DNA of 64,000 nucleotides from Akkermansia muciniphila. Its GTDB lineage: Bacteria > Verrucomicrobiota > Kiritimatiellia > RFP12 > JAAYNR01. The translations under genes were made by a program, and so were the position numbers. Below, one piece after another: positions 20,653 through 31,053 of the stretch (within the stretch, counting starts at the first letter, position 1; each line of letters starts with the position of its first letter). The DNA is taken from contig CAMBQN010000007.1 in the NCBI GenBank assembly GCA_945870025.1, positions 1 through 64,000 on the forward strand, read 5' to 3'. Under the pieces are notes generated by a model. It ran no database searches and had not been told where the DNA came from. It saw nothing but the letters and a program-made list of their open reading frames with translations.

Positions 20653-23600
20653 TCACTCCAGCTTCACCCGGTAGAATTTAGTTTCCGCACTGCCCACACT
20701 GTCCGTGTATACATTCATGGTGGGCGTGGCCTGGATGTTGGTCGCAAGATCGGTGAACCCGGTCAGCAGGTTCGTCGTGGCCATCACCTTATACATCTTG
20801 CTCGAGACGCTCTGCCAAGACACCACGAACTTTCCAGATGTTGATGGGTTGTTGGTTGCCGCGGAAATGGCCAGGCACGAGAGGGCGTTTGTCGGGTTTG
20901 TGCCGGCCAGGTACTCCTGTTCGTTGTTCAGTCCGTCCCCGTCCGGATCGGCTGTTGCGCTGCTGATCGCCGCATTGGTGAGTTGCGCAGCGGTGAAGCT
21001 TGTCTGCCGCCACGCTTCAAACGGATCCAGTGCGCCGGTCACGTACCGCACGATCACGATGCCGGAGCCGCCCTTGCCGCCATAGAATTGGGCGCCACTG
21101 CTCACGGCGCTGCCGCCACCACCACCACCGGTATTGGGGCTGGCGTTGGCACCGTGAGTTCCGTAGCCACCACCCGCACCACCGCCGCCCGTGGCCGAGC
21201 CGGCCGCATAGCCACTTTCCCCGCTTCCTCCTCCGCCGCCACCTGCATAGACCGTCTCAATTCCGCTTATGCTGTTCGTAAATCCAGCCCCGCCATTGCC
21301 GCCCGTTGTATTGACATTTCCAGCGGCACCGGCAGAACCCGCGCCACCGCCGCCGCCACCACCACCACCGTTGGCAGCCGTCCCGGCTCCCCCAGCGCCG
21401 CCGTTGCTTCCGTACCCACCGGAGCTTGATCCCGGTTGGGTCGCCGTCCCTGCAGCATTGGTAGGTAGGGCTCCGCGTCCGAACCCGCCGCCACCACTGC
21501 CACCATTGGTGGCCAACAAGTTTACCATCCGGCCGCCGTAGCCGCCGCCCAAGGCGGTCAGCGAACCGAAAAGGGAATTCCCCCCGTTCGCCGCCGTATT
21601 GGCGGGGCCACCATCCCCCACCGTAACGGCATAATTGCTGCCGAACAACACCGTGAAGTTCGTTAAGATTAGACCGCCGGCACCACCACCGCCACCAGCG
21701 CCACCAGGCCCATTGTCCGCTTGGCCGCCACCACCACCGCCGCCTACTACCATCACCTCGACATTGCCGCCAGCAGTGACATTCAGATTCGTCACTCCAA
21801 CGGTCGTGAAGATATGGGCCGTCCAGTTGGTGTTGTTCAGCGTGTAGTTCGTCACTGTCCCGCCCGCAGCCACTACCGTGCCGGCAGGCACCGCATTCAC
21901 CGTCAGTGTCGCCACGGCGGACGTGACCGCGCCATAGGCGTTGGTCACGATCACCTTGAACGCCGCGCCGCTGTCGTTGGTCGTCGTCGCCGGCGTGGTG
22001 TAGCTCGATGCCTTGGCCCCTCCAATCGCCGCGTTGTTGGTGTACCACTGATAGAGCAGTGTCGGCGAACCGCTGGCGGTTACGCTGAATGTCGCTGCCT
22101 GGCCAGCCGTGACTGTGGCAGGAGCCGGTCCCGTTGTGATCGCGGGAGGCGTATTCGATACCCACCTGGCGTAGAGAATCACGTCCGCGCTGGCCGTATA
22201 ACTCGCGCCAGGCGCGTAGCCCGAGCCCGTGCCGTTCGAGGCCGTGTTCCAGCCGGAGAAGGTGTAACTGATCCGCGCCAAGTTCCCGGTATTGCCGGAA
22301 ACCACAACCGCCACGTTCTGTGTCTTGATCTGGATCGCCGGCGCCGTGCCGCTGTCTTCGCCGTTGCCGTTGTAGACCACGGTGTAGGTGGAGGTGGCTG
22401 AACTGCTGTCCACCGCATACCGGATGACCACAATGCCGGAGCCGCCTGAGCCGCCACCGGAATCCCCCGAATTGAGACCGGTGCCCAGACCACCGCCGCC
22501 GCCACCGCTGTTCGGTCTGCCGTCGCGTAAGCCGTTCTGCGGGCCGCCACCGCCCGCCCCGGCCTGGACCGTACCCGCCTTACCTCCATAGATGCTGTAG
22601 TCCAGCCCCGATCCCGCCCCGCCGCCGCAGTAGCCCGTGTAGACACCGGATATGGCACTCCAGTACCCGTTGCCGCCATTGCCGCCCTGCTTTGATGCTC
22701 CAGCCGTCCCGGCAGAAACGTAACCACCACCGCCACCACCCGCGGAAGAAGCGCCGCTCTCATATCCAGCGCCACCGTCATTCCCATACCCGCCAGTGGC
22801 GCTTCCCTTGGTTAGCTGAGGTGAAGCTCCGCCGCCGCCGCCGCCGCCCGATCCGCCCGCGCTGCTGTATCCCGCGCCGCCACCGTCGCGACTGGCGCCG
22901 CCGCCACCACCCGCGGCCGTAGTGCCGAATACACTGGAATCCCCGCCGTTGGTTCCTCGCCATTGCCCGCTCACAACCACCTGCGTAGCCCCTCCACCCA
23001 CGACAATCGGATACGAGGTTGTGCTTAGGTCGACCGTGCCCGTCCGCGCCCCACCCGCGCCGCCGCCACCACCGCCGTTGCTCCCCGCGCTACCACCGCC
23101 GCCGACGATCAGGTACTCGACATTGGTGAGCGCTTGACTGGGCGTGAACACCGCGCTGCCGGTATTCATGAACAGGTGCGCCCAATAGTTGGTGCTGTTC
23201 AGCGTGTAGTTCATCAACGTGCCGCCGGTGGCAGACGGCGGATATTGCGGCATCTCCAGCACCGTCAGCGTCGCCACACTGGATGTGACCGCGCCATAGG
23301 CGTTGGTCACTGTGACCTTGAACTGCGTGCCGCTTTCGTTCGTGGTCGTGGCCGGAGTGGTGTAGGTCGTCCCCGTCGCCCCGCCAATCGCCGCGTTGTT
23401 CGTGTACCACTGGTAGAACAGCGGCGGAGTGCCCGATGCCGTCACACTGAACGTGGCGGTCTGACTCGCGTACACCATAACATTGGCCGGTTGTGTCGTG
23501 ATCGTCGGCGCCTCGGGCAAAGACATGGATGCGAGCGCACCGTTTGCAAATAGACAGGAGGCCACATCCCGACCGGTCGAGTCCCAAATCCGCGCCGTGC

Positions 23601-25788
23601 CATTGGCCACCAGGCCGCGAAAATGGCGGCTGGGCAGGTCACGGGCTGCGGGATAGGTGTCCCATTGCGACTCAAGCCGTTTGCGGCCATTGCTCCACCA
23701 GTGCGTCCAGGTGCTGACGTTATTGGTCGGGTCGTGATTCCAGCTCCAGACCTTCTCGCCATTGGACGCCCATACGGTTTCCTCACCCGTGCGTCTGCCG
23801 CTGGCCCAGGTCACCACCCGCTGCGCAATGCCGCTTTCGTTGTAGTTGGTCTCCACGCCATCCAGGAGGTAGCGGCCATTGGGGCAGATGCGCGCACTCC
23901 AGGTTGCCTTGATCGCGCCACCAAGATAGTTCTCGCTGTAGGACTGAATCGAGCCGCCGCCGGTCTCCGGCGTAATGTCGCCCTCCGCCGAATAGACCCA
24001 CGCCTCATTGAACTCGTAGTGCAGGCATGGTTGCGTCATGGTCGCGAGCACGTGAATCACGCCGTTGGGCGCCTGTCGCACGGTCGTGTAGCCCAGCGTC
24101 AAATGCGGACGGTCTTCGTGCTTGAGCGCCACGGGCAACGCTTTGAAATGCCAGCTCGTGCCGTTGTCGGCCGACAGAGCCACATACGGCCCGGCGCCGT
24201 GCGTCCAACCGGCAGGCGCACCCGTACCTATTGGGTTTGACACGGCGGCATCACCAACCATGATCAGTTTGCCGTTGGCAAGCCTATACAGACTGGGACG
24301 CTGGTTCATCGCCAGTTGCGGGAATGGACTTTGCGTTTCCGCCTGCCAGGTTACGCCGCAATCCGTGGAGATCTCCCACGGCATGTAGCCGCTGCTGTTG
24401 AAGTTGACGTTTTTGCCGCTTACACACAACAACCGCCCGGTTCCATCCAGCGGCACAATCGTAGAGTGACGTGCAGCCGTTCTTCCTCCCTGATCGTTCC
24501 ACGTAACCCCGTTGTCCTGACTCCGCCAGAGTACACTCTGCAACAGGCCGGGACCAGCGTCAGTAGTCATATACATCGATCCGTTCGGCGCACGGAAGGC
24601 GCTGTTGATAGGTTGCGGGGACACCGTGTTGGCGGGGAACGTCGGCCTGGGTATGTCCATGGTCCACGTCGCACCATTGTCCAGCGACTTGGAGATCCTG
24701 AAAGGGCTGGGATTATTCGTCCATCCTGTGAACAGCCAGTTCGTGGTCCCTTCCCTCCACAGCAGCGGCGCAATATCCTGATCCTTCATCTGGAAGAGCA
24801 GTTCCGGCATATCGAACTCCTCGGCGCCATAACGCAGCCGGGCTTGCACGATCCGGATCTTCGACCCGTATTCCGTGCCATTGCCACCGCTGAAATAGAT
24901 AGCCAGCGCATCGCCGTTGGGCATGACCTCGAAACCGGGCGAATGGTTGTGATCCACCACCGCTGGATCCAGCCCCACCAGCGCCGCATTGAACTGACGG
25001 TCGTTGTCCTGTGGAATCGGCATGGCGAAGCGCACGGTGAAATACGGCACATTCGTGAGCGGTCCCTGCAAGGCGGGCGCCGCGCTCTGCTTCACGCCCA
25101 TCTGGTTGAATGGCAGGGGACTGTAGACGAAACGGTTTGTTGACGCCGTGTCCAGTACCACTCGAAACATGCCTTCACCCTCGCCGACCGGCGGCCGGCC
25201 CAGGCGATTGATCGCGTCGCTGCGAATAACCTTCAGCACCCCGGCCGCCGGTCCGGCCGGATTGGTCAGACTGAGATTTCGATACGAGCCATGCCAGTCG
25301 GCGACCCACTCCGAGCCGAAGTCCCCGACACTCCCCGGGGTCCGGCGCACATATTCCCATTCCGCCTCGGTCGGCAGGCGATAGGTAAGACCATCCTGCT
25401 GGCTCAGCCAGGCGCAGAACGCCGCGCCGCGATCCCAACTCACGCGGCCATCGACAGGCGCCGCACCCAGCCCCGCGAGAGCGAACTGCGCCTGAGTGAC
25501 CCGGCCCGTCAGCACGTAGAACGGCGCGGTGAGGGTGACCGAATGCGCCGATTGTTCGTCGTAGTCCAGACTGTTCGTGTCCACGATACGCAGGTCGGTG
25601 CCCACGCCCATGGTGAACGTGCCCGGCTCGAACCGGACCAGCCCCATGCCGAGCGAATTGGTGTAAGTCGCCCCGGTCGGCGGATCCGCGGCCAAGACTC
25701 TCGTCACTCCCGCCAGCCAGAGGGCCATCATGGCCGCTGCGCCCAGCGCAAAAACCGTCAGTTCGTTTTGGTTTCGCTTTCTTGTCAT
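20653..25788 (-). CDS. Giant secreted mosaic protein: SUMF1-like, sialidase/BNR-like, Ig-like, Gly-rich modules, InlB B-repeat-like module
   Basis: GLVRFEPGTFTMGVG...WEYVRR; DNGATW/DNGVTW Asp-box-like motifs; PATVTAGQAATFSVTASGSPTLLYQWYTN; GGGGGGAGG runs; YNGNGEDSGTAP...SGWNTASNGTGSGYAPG...ILYARW. Confidence 0.85.
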   Translation of the reverse strand: MTRKRNQNELTVFALGAAAMMALWLAGVTRVLAADPPTGATYTNSLGMGLVRFEPGTFTMGVGTDLRIVDTNSLDYDEQSAHSVTLTAPFYVLTGRVTQAQFALAGLGAAPVDGRVSWDRGAAFCAWLSQQDGLTYRLPTEAEWEYVRRTPGSVGDFGSEWVADWHGSYRNLSLTNPAGPAAGVLKVIRSDAINRLGRPPVGEGEGMFRVVLDTASTNRFVYSPLPFNQMGVKQSAAPALQGPLTNVPYFTVRFAMPIPQDNDRQFNAALVGLDPAVVDHNHSPGFEVMPNGDALAIYFSGGNGTEYGSKIRIVQARLRYGAEEFDMPELLFQMKDQDIAPLLWREGTTNWLFTGWTNNPSPFRISKSLDNGATWTMDIPRPTFPANTVSPQPINSAFRAPNGSMYMTTDAGPGLLQSVLWRSQDNGVTWNDQGGRTAARHSTIVPLDGTGRLLCVSGKNVNFNSSGYMPWEISTDCGVTWQAETQSPFPQLAMNQRPSLYRLANGKLIMVGDAAVSNPIGTGAPAGWTHGAGPYVALSADNGTSWHFKALPVALKHEDRPHLTLGYTTVRQAPNGVIHVLATMTQPCLHYEFNEAWVYSAEGDITPETGGGSIQSYSENYLGGAIKATWSARICPNGRYLLDGVETNYNESGIAQRVVTWASGRRTGEETVWASNGEKVWSWNHDPTNNVSTWTHWWSNGRKRLESQWDTYPAARDLPSRHFRGLVANGTARIWDSTGRDVASCLFANGALASMSLPEAPTITTQPANVMVYASQTATFSVTASGTPPLFYQWYTNNAAIGGATGTTYTTPATTTNESGTQFKVTVTNAYGAVTSSVATLTVLEMPQYPPSATGGTLMNYTLNSTNYWAHLFMNTGSAVFTPSQALTNVEYLIVGGGGSAGSNGGGGGGAGGARTGTVDLSTTSYPIVVGGGATQVVVSGQWRGTNGGDSSVFGTTAAGGGGGASRDGGGAGYSSAGGSGGGGGGGASPQLTKGSATGGYGNDGGAGYESGASSAGGGGGGYVSAGTAGASKQGGNGGNGYWSAISGVYTGYCGGGAGSGLDYSIYGGKAGTVQAGAGGGGPQNGLRDGRPNSGGGGGGLGTGLNSGDSGGGSGGSGIVVIRYAVDSSSATSTYTVVYNGNGEDSGTAPAIQIKTQNVAVVVSGNTGNLARISYTFSGWNTASNGTGSGYAPGASYTASADVILYARWVSNTPPAITTGPAPATVTAGQAATFSVTASGSPTLLYQWYTNNAAIGGAKASSYTTPATTTNDSGAAFKVIVTNAYGAVTSAVATLTVNAVPAGTVVAAGGTVTNYTLNNTNWTAHIFTTVGVTNLNVTAGGNVEVMVVGGGGGGGQADNGPGGAGGGGGAGGLILTNFTVLFGSNYAVTVGDGGPANTAANGGNSLFGSLTALGGGYGGRMVNLLATNGGSGGGGFGRGALPTNAAGTATQPGSSSGGYGSNGGAGGAGTAANGGGGGGGGGAGSAGAAGNVNTTGGNGGAGFTNSISGIETVYAGGGGGGSGESGYAAGSATGGGGAGGGYGTHGANASPNTGGGGGGSAVSSGAQFYGGKGGSGIVIVRYVTGALDPFEAWRQTSFTAAQLTNAAISSATADPDGDGLNNEQEYLAGTNPTNALSCLAISAATNNPSTSGKFVVSWQSVSSKMYKVMATTNLLTGFTDLATNIQATPTMNVYTDSVGSAETKFYRVKLE

Positions 25789-25805
25789 CGTCGCACTCCA
25801 CATCC

Positions 25806-25845
25806 ATCTGACTTCTGAATACTGACTTCTGACTACTGAATCCTT
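25806..25845. repeat. Degenerate heptamer array (WCTGAMT)
   Basis: tctgact tctgaat actgact tctgact actgaat. Confidence 0.75.
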
Positions 25846-25855
25846 CTTCCGCCGG

Positions 25856-27040
25856 CTACTTTCCCTGAGCCTGTTTCGATACGCTGAGCCTCTTGTTCTG
25901 CTTGTCGTATATCAGGACATGCGTCCACGGGACATCTTTTCCGTTGACGGCAATCGCGACGGCGTTTCGCCCCGCCCCATCATTGAAATAGCGCACGTCG
26001 GCAACCTTCACCCGTTCATCCTGCGGCAGCTCATTGATATAGTCGTTGTAGTCGGTGATGACGGCTTTGTCCGGCAGGCCCGCGGTCGTCTGCCAACCCT
26101 TCAACTCGGCAGGCACGGCACTGGCCGGCTCGGCATTGGTTGTCGCGACAGGTTCCACCTTGGCGGCTCCCTGGGGCTTGGCAACTTTCTTGATGCCTGC
26201 GTACGGGTATTCCGAGACGGTCTCCCAGGCAATCTTCTGCAGGATGGCCAACTGTTCATCCGTGAAGCCTTTAAGCGGCAGTCCCGTCGGCGGCATGTGG
26301 TAAAGCACCGCAAAATGGCAGTAAGCCTGAAGAGCCATGACGTGCATGCCGGGATGTGGCATTGCGTCATTCCACAACTCCGACTGCTTGGTCAACCCTG
26401 GGTACGTTCCCGCCACGATCATGGCGCGGAGCTTGGTCACAGCGTCACCGACCGGGACAATAAAGACGACCGACTTGCCGTATTGTTGATTGATCTTATC
26501 GACCGCATCTTCCACGGACTTGCGCGTCTTTGAGATTGCATTCTGTACGTCGGCGGGATCCGACAGATCATAGTCGGCGATTACTTTGATGGGGTCGCGC
26601 CGCCCTTCGGGGAAAAAATGTCGCCCATCGCCCACAAGCCAGGCGGCCTGGTAATAGACGCGGAAGTTCGGATTGCTCTGCAACCCTGACGCCAATAGTT
26701 TTGGCGCTCCAGCGATCGGTTGCGTCCACCAGTGGACGCCGTGCGTGTAGACATCCACATCGCCGGCAGCGATAGGATTGGGTTCGTTGGGCTTCGATCC
26801 CTTCACCGCCTGATGGCCCTGAATACCAGCGGTTTTAATCAGTTCGCCCACAAAACTTTGAACCGTAACAGGAAGCCAACTGTTGCCATCGAACATCACA
26901 CGCAACCCCGCTGGCGGAGCTGCAACTTTTCCGGAGTCGTTCGTTGACGTTCCACCTGTCGCCGCCACCGACTCTGCGGCGCTGACCGCAGAGGCCAGTG
27001 TTCCAATCAACAGAATTGAACCCCATTTTTTCCGATTCAT
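25856..27040 (-). CDS. Secreted protein of unknown function (SGNH-like region possible)
   Basis: Start at MNRKKWGSILLIGTLASAVSAAES signal peptide; GLRVMFDGNSWL, DAMPHPGMHVMALQAYCHFAVLYHMPPTGLP. Confidence 0.6.
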   Translation of the reverse strand: MNRKKWGSILLIGTLASAVSAAESVAATGGTSTNDSGKVAAPPAGLRVMFDGNSWLPVTVQSFVGELIKTAGIQGHQAVKGSKPNEPNPIAAGDVDVYTHGVHWWTQPIAGAPKLLASGLQSNPNFRVYYQAAWLVGDGRHFFPEGRRDPIKVIADYDLSDPADVQNAISKTRKSVEDAVDKINQQYGKSVVFIVPVGDAVTKLRAMIVAGTYPGLTKQSELWNDAMPHPGMHVMALQAYCHFAVLYHMPPTGLPLKGFTDEQLAILQKIAWETVSEYPYAGIKKVAKPQGAAKVEPVATTNAEPASAVPAELKGWQTTAGLPDKAVITDYNDYINELPQDERVKVADVRYFNDGAGRNAVAIAVNGKDVPWTHVLIYDKQNKRLSVSKQAQGK

Positions 27041-27080
27041 ACTGCTCTCCTTGACCGTGTCTTTTGTACTTTTTGTGGCC

Positions 27081-27153
27081 ATCCAAACATCCAACGTCCA
27101 ACATCCAACACACAACATCCAACACCCAACGCCAAACGCCCAACGCCAAACGA
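27081..27153. repeat. Degenerate heptamer array (CATCCAA/CGCCAAA)
   Basis: About ten consecutive 7-nt units; encodes spurious FGVGCWMLCVGCWTLDVW. Confidence 0.85.
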
Positions 27154-27173
27154 AGACGCTGGCGAGGTGGGCC

Positions 27174-27248
27174 TGAACCCTGAACCCTTCTCCTCTCCAT
27201 TGGCCTTCGGCGCGGCGAGACGCCGCTGCCCTACCTCGCGCGAAGCGC
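27174..27248. repeat. 75-bp dispersed repeat, copy 2
   Basis: See 19391-19465. Confidence 0.9.
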
Positions 27249-27388
27249 CTTTCCTTAAACTGACAGTGATCGGTGCGGGCGCGAAGCAATCGGCAGCGCG
27301 AGTCTCTCGTCCTCGTCGTCGTCCTCGAATCGTGAAATCGCGGACGAGGATGCTGATGGGCGGCCCGACCCTAATCCGCCCCGCTGGG

Positions 27389-27462
27389 TTGACGCGATGA
27401 CCCGTTGACCTGATGACGCCCGGACATCATCTGCTTTGGCGTCATCGGGTCATCGCGTCACG
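27389..27462. repeat. Degenerate octamer (RWTGACSY) hairpin
   Basis: gttgacgc gatgaccc gttgacct gatgacgc versus ggcgtcatcgggtcatcgcgtca; left arm has an extra unit. Confidence 0.8.
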
Positions 27463-27560
27463 ATCACAACCTCCCGCCCTGACGCGACGGGGACGTCGCG
27501 TCTACCAAGACAAAACCGGGTCGGGCCCGTTATCGCCAGACCCGCCCCGCGTCGCTTCCT

Positions 27561-27657
27561 TCTCAGGTCTTAATCTCCGGTCTTTGTCTCGGGTCTTTGT
27601 CTTTCCTCGGAAAGATTAAGACTGGAGATTAGGACCTGAGATTAAGACTCAAGACAA
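27561..27657. repeat. Degenerate 13-mer (CCTGAGATTAAGA) hairpin array
   Basis: TCTCAGGTCTTAA TCTCCGGTCTTTG TCTCGGGTCTTTG ... ATTAAGACTGGAGATTAGGACCTGAGATTAAGACTC. Confidence 0.85.
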
Positions 27658-27714
27658 CGACACACTGATTCCTGACTCCTGTCCGCTGGCACCCCGCGCC
27701 CGTGGAGCGCCGTA

Positions 27715-27777
27715 GCCCCCTGGGCGAAGCGGCCCCAGGCGCGCCGTAGCCCCGACTACCCCGTGGGAGGTCGGGGC
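27715..27777. repeat. Pair of GC-rich hairpins built on a GCCGTAGCCCC motif, directly downstream of the Gly-rich gene; possible terminator
   Basis: CCCCGAC..GTCGGGG and CCCTGGG..CCCAGG stems. Confidence 0.7.
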
Positions 27778-27785
27778 GAAGGCGG

Positions 27786-30700
27786 CTACCGCATCATGAT
27801 CACGGTGCCTTTGGGTGGCGGGGTCTCGTAGCGGATGATCACGATGCCGGAACCGCCATTGCCTGCCTGGCTCTTACCGCCACCACCGCCACCGCCGCCG
27901 CCCGTGTAGGCTTGGCCGTTGATACCGGCCGTGGTGTCATATCCACCGTCCCCGCCGCCTCCTTGCCCACCAAGACCACGCTGGCCGATCGTGGAATTTC
28001 CGCCGCCACCACCGCCGCCGGCATAGTACACATTGGTGCCGGAGATCGAAGACACCACACCAATTCCACCGTACCCCGGATTCGATCCGGCGTTGGCATT
28101 GTTTCCTGGCGCTCCGCCTCCGCCGCCGCCACCTCCAGTGTCTAGTACGCCTCCAGTGCCTCCGCTGTACCCCTGTCCGGGTGTACCGGAGCCCTGGCCT
28201 CTTTGGTGCCACCCACCCCCACCGCTGCCGCCCGTGGCGGCGTTTCCACCGCCAGCGGCGCCGGCACCGCCACCGCCGCCTATGGCAACAAGATTGGTCA
28301 GTGAAGAATTGGTGAATGAAGAGTTCCCTCCGGGAAATCCGTCCTGGACACTGCCGCCCCTCGCGCCGTAGTTCCCAACGACAATGGCATAGACTTGAGC
28401 CAGAACCGATGTTGAACCCGTGAGCAATCCGCCGGCCCCGCCGCCGCCGCTGCCGTAGTTGTTCGCGTCATACCCACCACCGCCGCCGCCGGCGACCACC
28501 AGGTACTCGACCTTGAGATCCGTCTTCGGCGTGAAGGTGCCGTTGTTCGTAAAGACATGCACGTAATAGTCGGTGCCGGAGACTGTTCGGATGTAGATCG
28601 CGTCTCCGCCGGTAGACGTCTTCGACCCATAGGCCACCCCCGTCCCTGTCACCTCTTGCAACGCATTCACAGCCCCGGCGCTGCTGTTAGCGATGGATGC
28701 GCCTGCGTAGGATTGAGCCAGCGTCGGAACGAAACGGACGTACACCGTCGTGGGCGCCAGCGTTCCGCCACTCTGGGTCAAGGTCAACGACGTCCCAAAC
28801 CCCGAGCCGCTGCTCGCGGAAACCTGGAAGCCCGCCGGCGGGTTCACCGTCACGTTCGCCGTGAGATAGCTGCCGCTCACTGTGTAGCTTGTGGCGACCC
28901 AAGAGAATTTTCCTGTGACCACGCTCCCAAGGTCGAGCGTTCCGCCGCTAATGTAGATCGTCTGCACAACCCCGGTCCCGCTGACCCCCGCCGTCTGCGT
29001 GGCCGCGCCGGCGCTGCTGTTGGCGATGCTGCCCGAGTACTGCGCCGAGCCCGCTCCCGCCGACGGCGTGAACCGCACGTAGACCGGCGTGGAGGCCAGG
29101 CTTCCGCCCGAGGGTGACGACACATTCGCCACACTCACCGTGCAGGACTGTCCAAAACCCGTTGCGCTATTTGTGGAGACCGCGAAAGCCGCCGGCGCGG
29201 TCACCGTCACGTTGTCTTGGAGATTGGAACCCGACAGCGTGAAGCTCTGATTCGACGAGGTCGTGTTCGTGACCACACTGCCGAAGGTGACCGTCCCGGC
29301 GCCGACGCTGATGCCCGGCACCACTCCGACGCCGGTTAGCGCCACCATCTTGTTTGCGGCGCCGCTGCTGGAGTTGGTGATGCTGCCCGCGTACGGACCC
29401 GACCCGTTCGACGGCGTGAACTGCACGTTGATCGTCGTGGCGGACAGTGAACCGGGCGCGTTGGTCGCCACAGTCACCGTGGACCCGAAGGTCCCTCCAT
29501 TCGTGGCGACCTTGAAATACGACGACGGCGCGGTCACTGTGACGTCACCTTGGAGTAGAATGCCGGACAGCGTGTAGGTGAAGTCGGCCGAGGTCTTGTT
29601 CGTGATCACGTTCCCCAAACCGAGAGAATCCGGCGAGACGGTGAGCAACGGCGCGCCGGCATCGATCGCCGTGCCGGCCAGCGTCACCGTCTGGGTCACG
29701 GACCCGCTGATGTTAGTGATGGCTCCGGGGTACGACCCAGCCGACGTCGGGGTGAACCGGACGTAGATGTTTGTGGCGGGAACTGCGCCCGACGCATTGG
29801 TGGTCAGCGTCAATGACGAGAAGTAGTCCACGGCATTCGTGCTGATCCCGTATACCGATGACGGCGTCACGGTAATGGTGATGTTGTCGGTCAGGCCCAC
29901 CCCGGACACCGTATTGGTCAACACATTGGTCGTGTTCACAAACACAGTGCTGCCGAAATCGAGCAAGTTGGTGCCAACGGCGATGCCGGGCGTGACATAC
30001 CGCACGATCACGATGCCGGAGCCGCCGAGCCCGCCAGTGCTGGTGGTCCATACACCGCCGCCGCCACCACCACCACCAGTTCCATCTGTTCCTGCGGTAC
30101 CCTTGGCGGAGGCACTATTGGCACCACCCGCACCACCGCCGCCCAACCCACCAGTACTTGCACCACCAGTATCCGCGCCACCACCACCGCCGCCAGCGTA
30201 ATTAGTCATGACGCCGCTTATGTCATAAGCCAGCCCATTGCCACCCTTCCCACCTACGGTAGTGGTGCCATTTGAGCCGGCTGCGCCTGCTCCACCGCCG
30301 CCACCACCGCCGTCGTTCGAGCCGTTATTACCCGCCTTACCACCATTAGATCCTTGGCCGACTGTATTTGTTCCTTCAGCAGAGCCGGAACGGTATCCGC
30401 CACCACCAGAGCCACCATTGCCACCTGTCCACGGGGAAACTTGTCCGCTAAATCTCGCTCCACCTCCACCACCGATTGCTGTGAATCCAAATGCTGTAGA
30501 GTCTGAGCCCTTTCTTTGGGTGCTAGTGTATTGGCCGTCAGTACCGCCTAGGCCGCCAGCCCCAACGGCGATCGTATAGTTGCTGACAACCGCCGTGAAG
30601 TTCGTATAGATCAAACCACCCGCGCCGCCGCCGCCGCCCCCGCCATTGGCGTTATCACCACCATTACCGCCGCCGCCGCCGCCCACCACCAGCACCTCCA

Positions 30701-30974
30701 CATTGCCGGCGACCGAGACATTCAGGTTTGTCGTACCCGCGGTCTTGAAAATGTGGGCCGTCCAGTTGGTGCCGTTCAGCGTGTAGTTCGTGACCGACCC
30801 GCACGTGGCCGACACCGCCTCCGCCTGCGGCGCGAGCGCGGCGAGCATTCCCGCAGCCAGCGCGACGCCAACCGCCATCGACAACCGATTTCCGACGTGT
30901 CCGCCATAGCTCTCCAAGCGACGGCGAATCATCGGCAACCATCCTCGATTTCTGCTTCCTGTCTGCTTTCTCAT
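27786..30974 (-). CDS. Secreted glycine-rich / choice-of-anchor-D repeat protein
   Basis: Signal region; repeated ISVGAGTVTFGSVVTNTTSS..FTLSG modules between Gly-rich blocks; shares VTNYTLNGTNWTAHIF module with the 20653-25788 product. Confidence 0.8.
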   Translation of the reverse strand: MRKQTGSRNRGWLPMIRRRLESYGGHVGNRLSMAVGVALAAGMLAALAPQAEAVSATCGSVTNYTLNGTNWTAHIFKTAGTTNLNVSVAGNVEVLVVGGGGGGNGGDNANGGGGGGGAGGLIYTNFTAVVSNYTIAVGAGGLGGTDGQYTSTQRKGSDSTAFGFTAIGGGGGARFSGQVSPWTGGNGGSGGGGYRSGSAEGTNTVGQGSNGGKAGNNGSNDGGGGGGGAGAAGSNGTTTVGGKGGNGLAYDISGVMTNYAGGGGGGADTGGASTGGLGGGGAGGANSASAKGTAGTDGTGGGGGGGGVWTTSTGGLGGSGIVIVRYVTPGIAVGTNLLDFGSTVFVNTTNVLTNTVSGVGLTDNITITVTPSSVYGISTNAVDYFSSLTLTTNASGAVPATNIYVRFTPTSAGSYPGAITNISGSVTQTVTLAGTAIDAGAPLLTVSPDSLGLGNVITNKTSADFTYTLSGILLQGDVTVTAPSSYFKVATNGGTFGSTVTVATNAPGSLSATTINVQFTPSNGSGPYAGSITNSSSGAANKMVALTGVGVVPGISVGAGTVTFGSVVTNTTSSNQSFTLSGSNLQDNVTVTAPAAFAVSTNSATGFGQSCTVSVANVSSPSGGSLASTPVYVRFTPSAGAGSAQYSGSIANSSAGAATQTAGVSGTGVVQTIYISGGTLDLGSVVTGKFSWVATSYTVSGSYLTANVTVNPPAGFQVSASSGSGFGTSLTLTQSGGTLAPTTVYVRFVPTLAQSYAGASIANSSAGAVNALQEVTGTGVAYGSKTSTGGDAIYIRTVSGTDYYVHVFTNNGTFTPKTDLKVEYLVVAGGGGGGYDANNYGSGGGGAGGLLTGSTSVLAQVYAIVVGNYGARGGSVQDGFPGGNSSFTNSSLTNLVAIGGGGGAGAAGGGNAATGGSGGGGWHQRGQGSGTPGQGYSGGTGGVLDTGGGGGGGGAPGNNANAGSNPGYGGIGVVSSISGTNVYYAGGGGGGGNSTIGQRGLGGQGGGGDGGYDTTAGINGQAYTGGGGGGGGGKSQAGNGGSGIVIIRYETPPPKGTVIMMR

Positions 30975-31053
30975 GGCTTTCGTCTCCTGTTTGGGTTTTG
31001 TTTGACTGGTCAGATGAGTCTTGCCGGTCGCTTTGTACAGCCTGTAACGGCAG

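Noticed and set aside
21000-23200. Pro-rich and His/Arg-rich ORFs on the plus strand (PPPPPPP, RRRRHHH)
   Set aside because: Antisense translations of Gly-codon runs in the giant Gly-rich protein.
27040-27289. N-terminal extension FGVGCWMLCVGCWTLDVWM of the 25856 gene
   Set aside because: Encoded by the CATCCAA heptamer array; a good signal peptide start exists at 27040.
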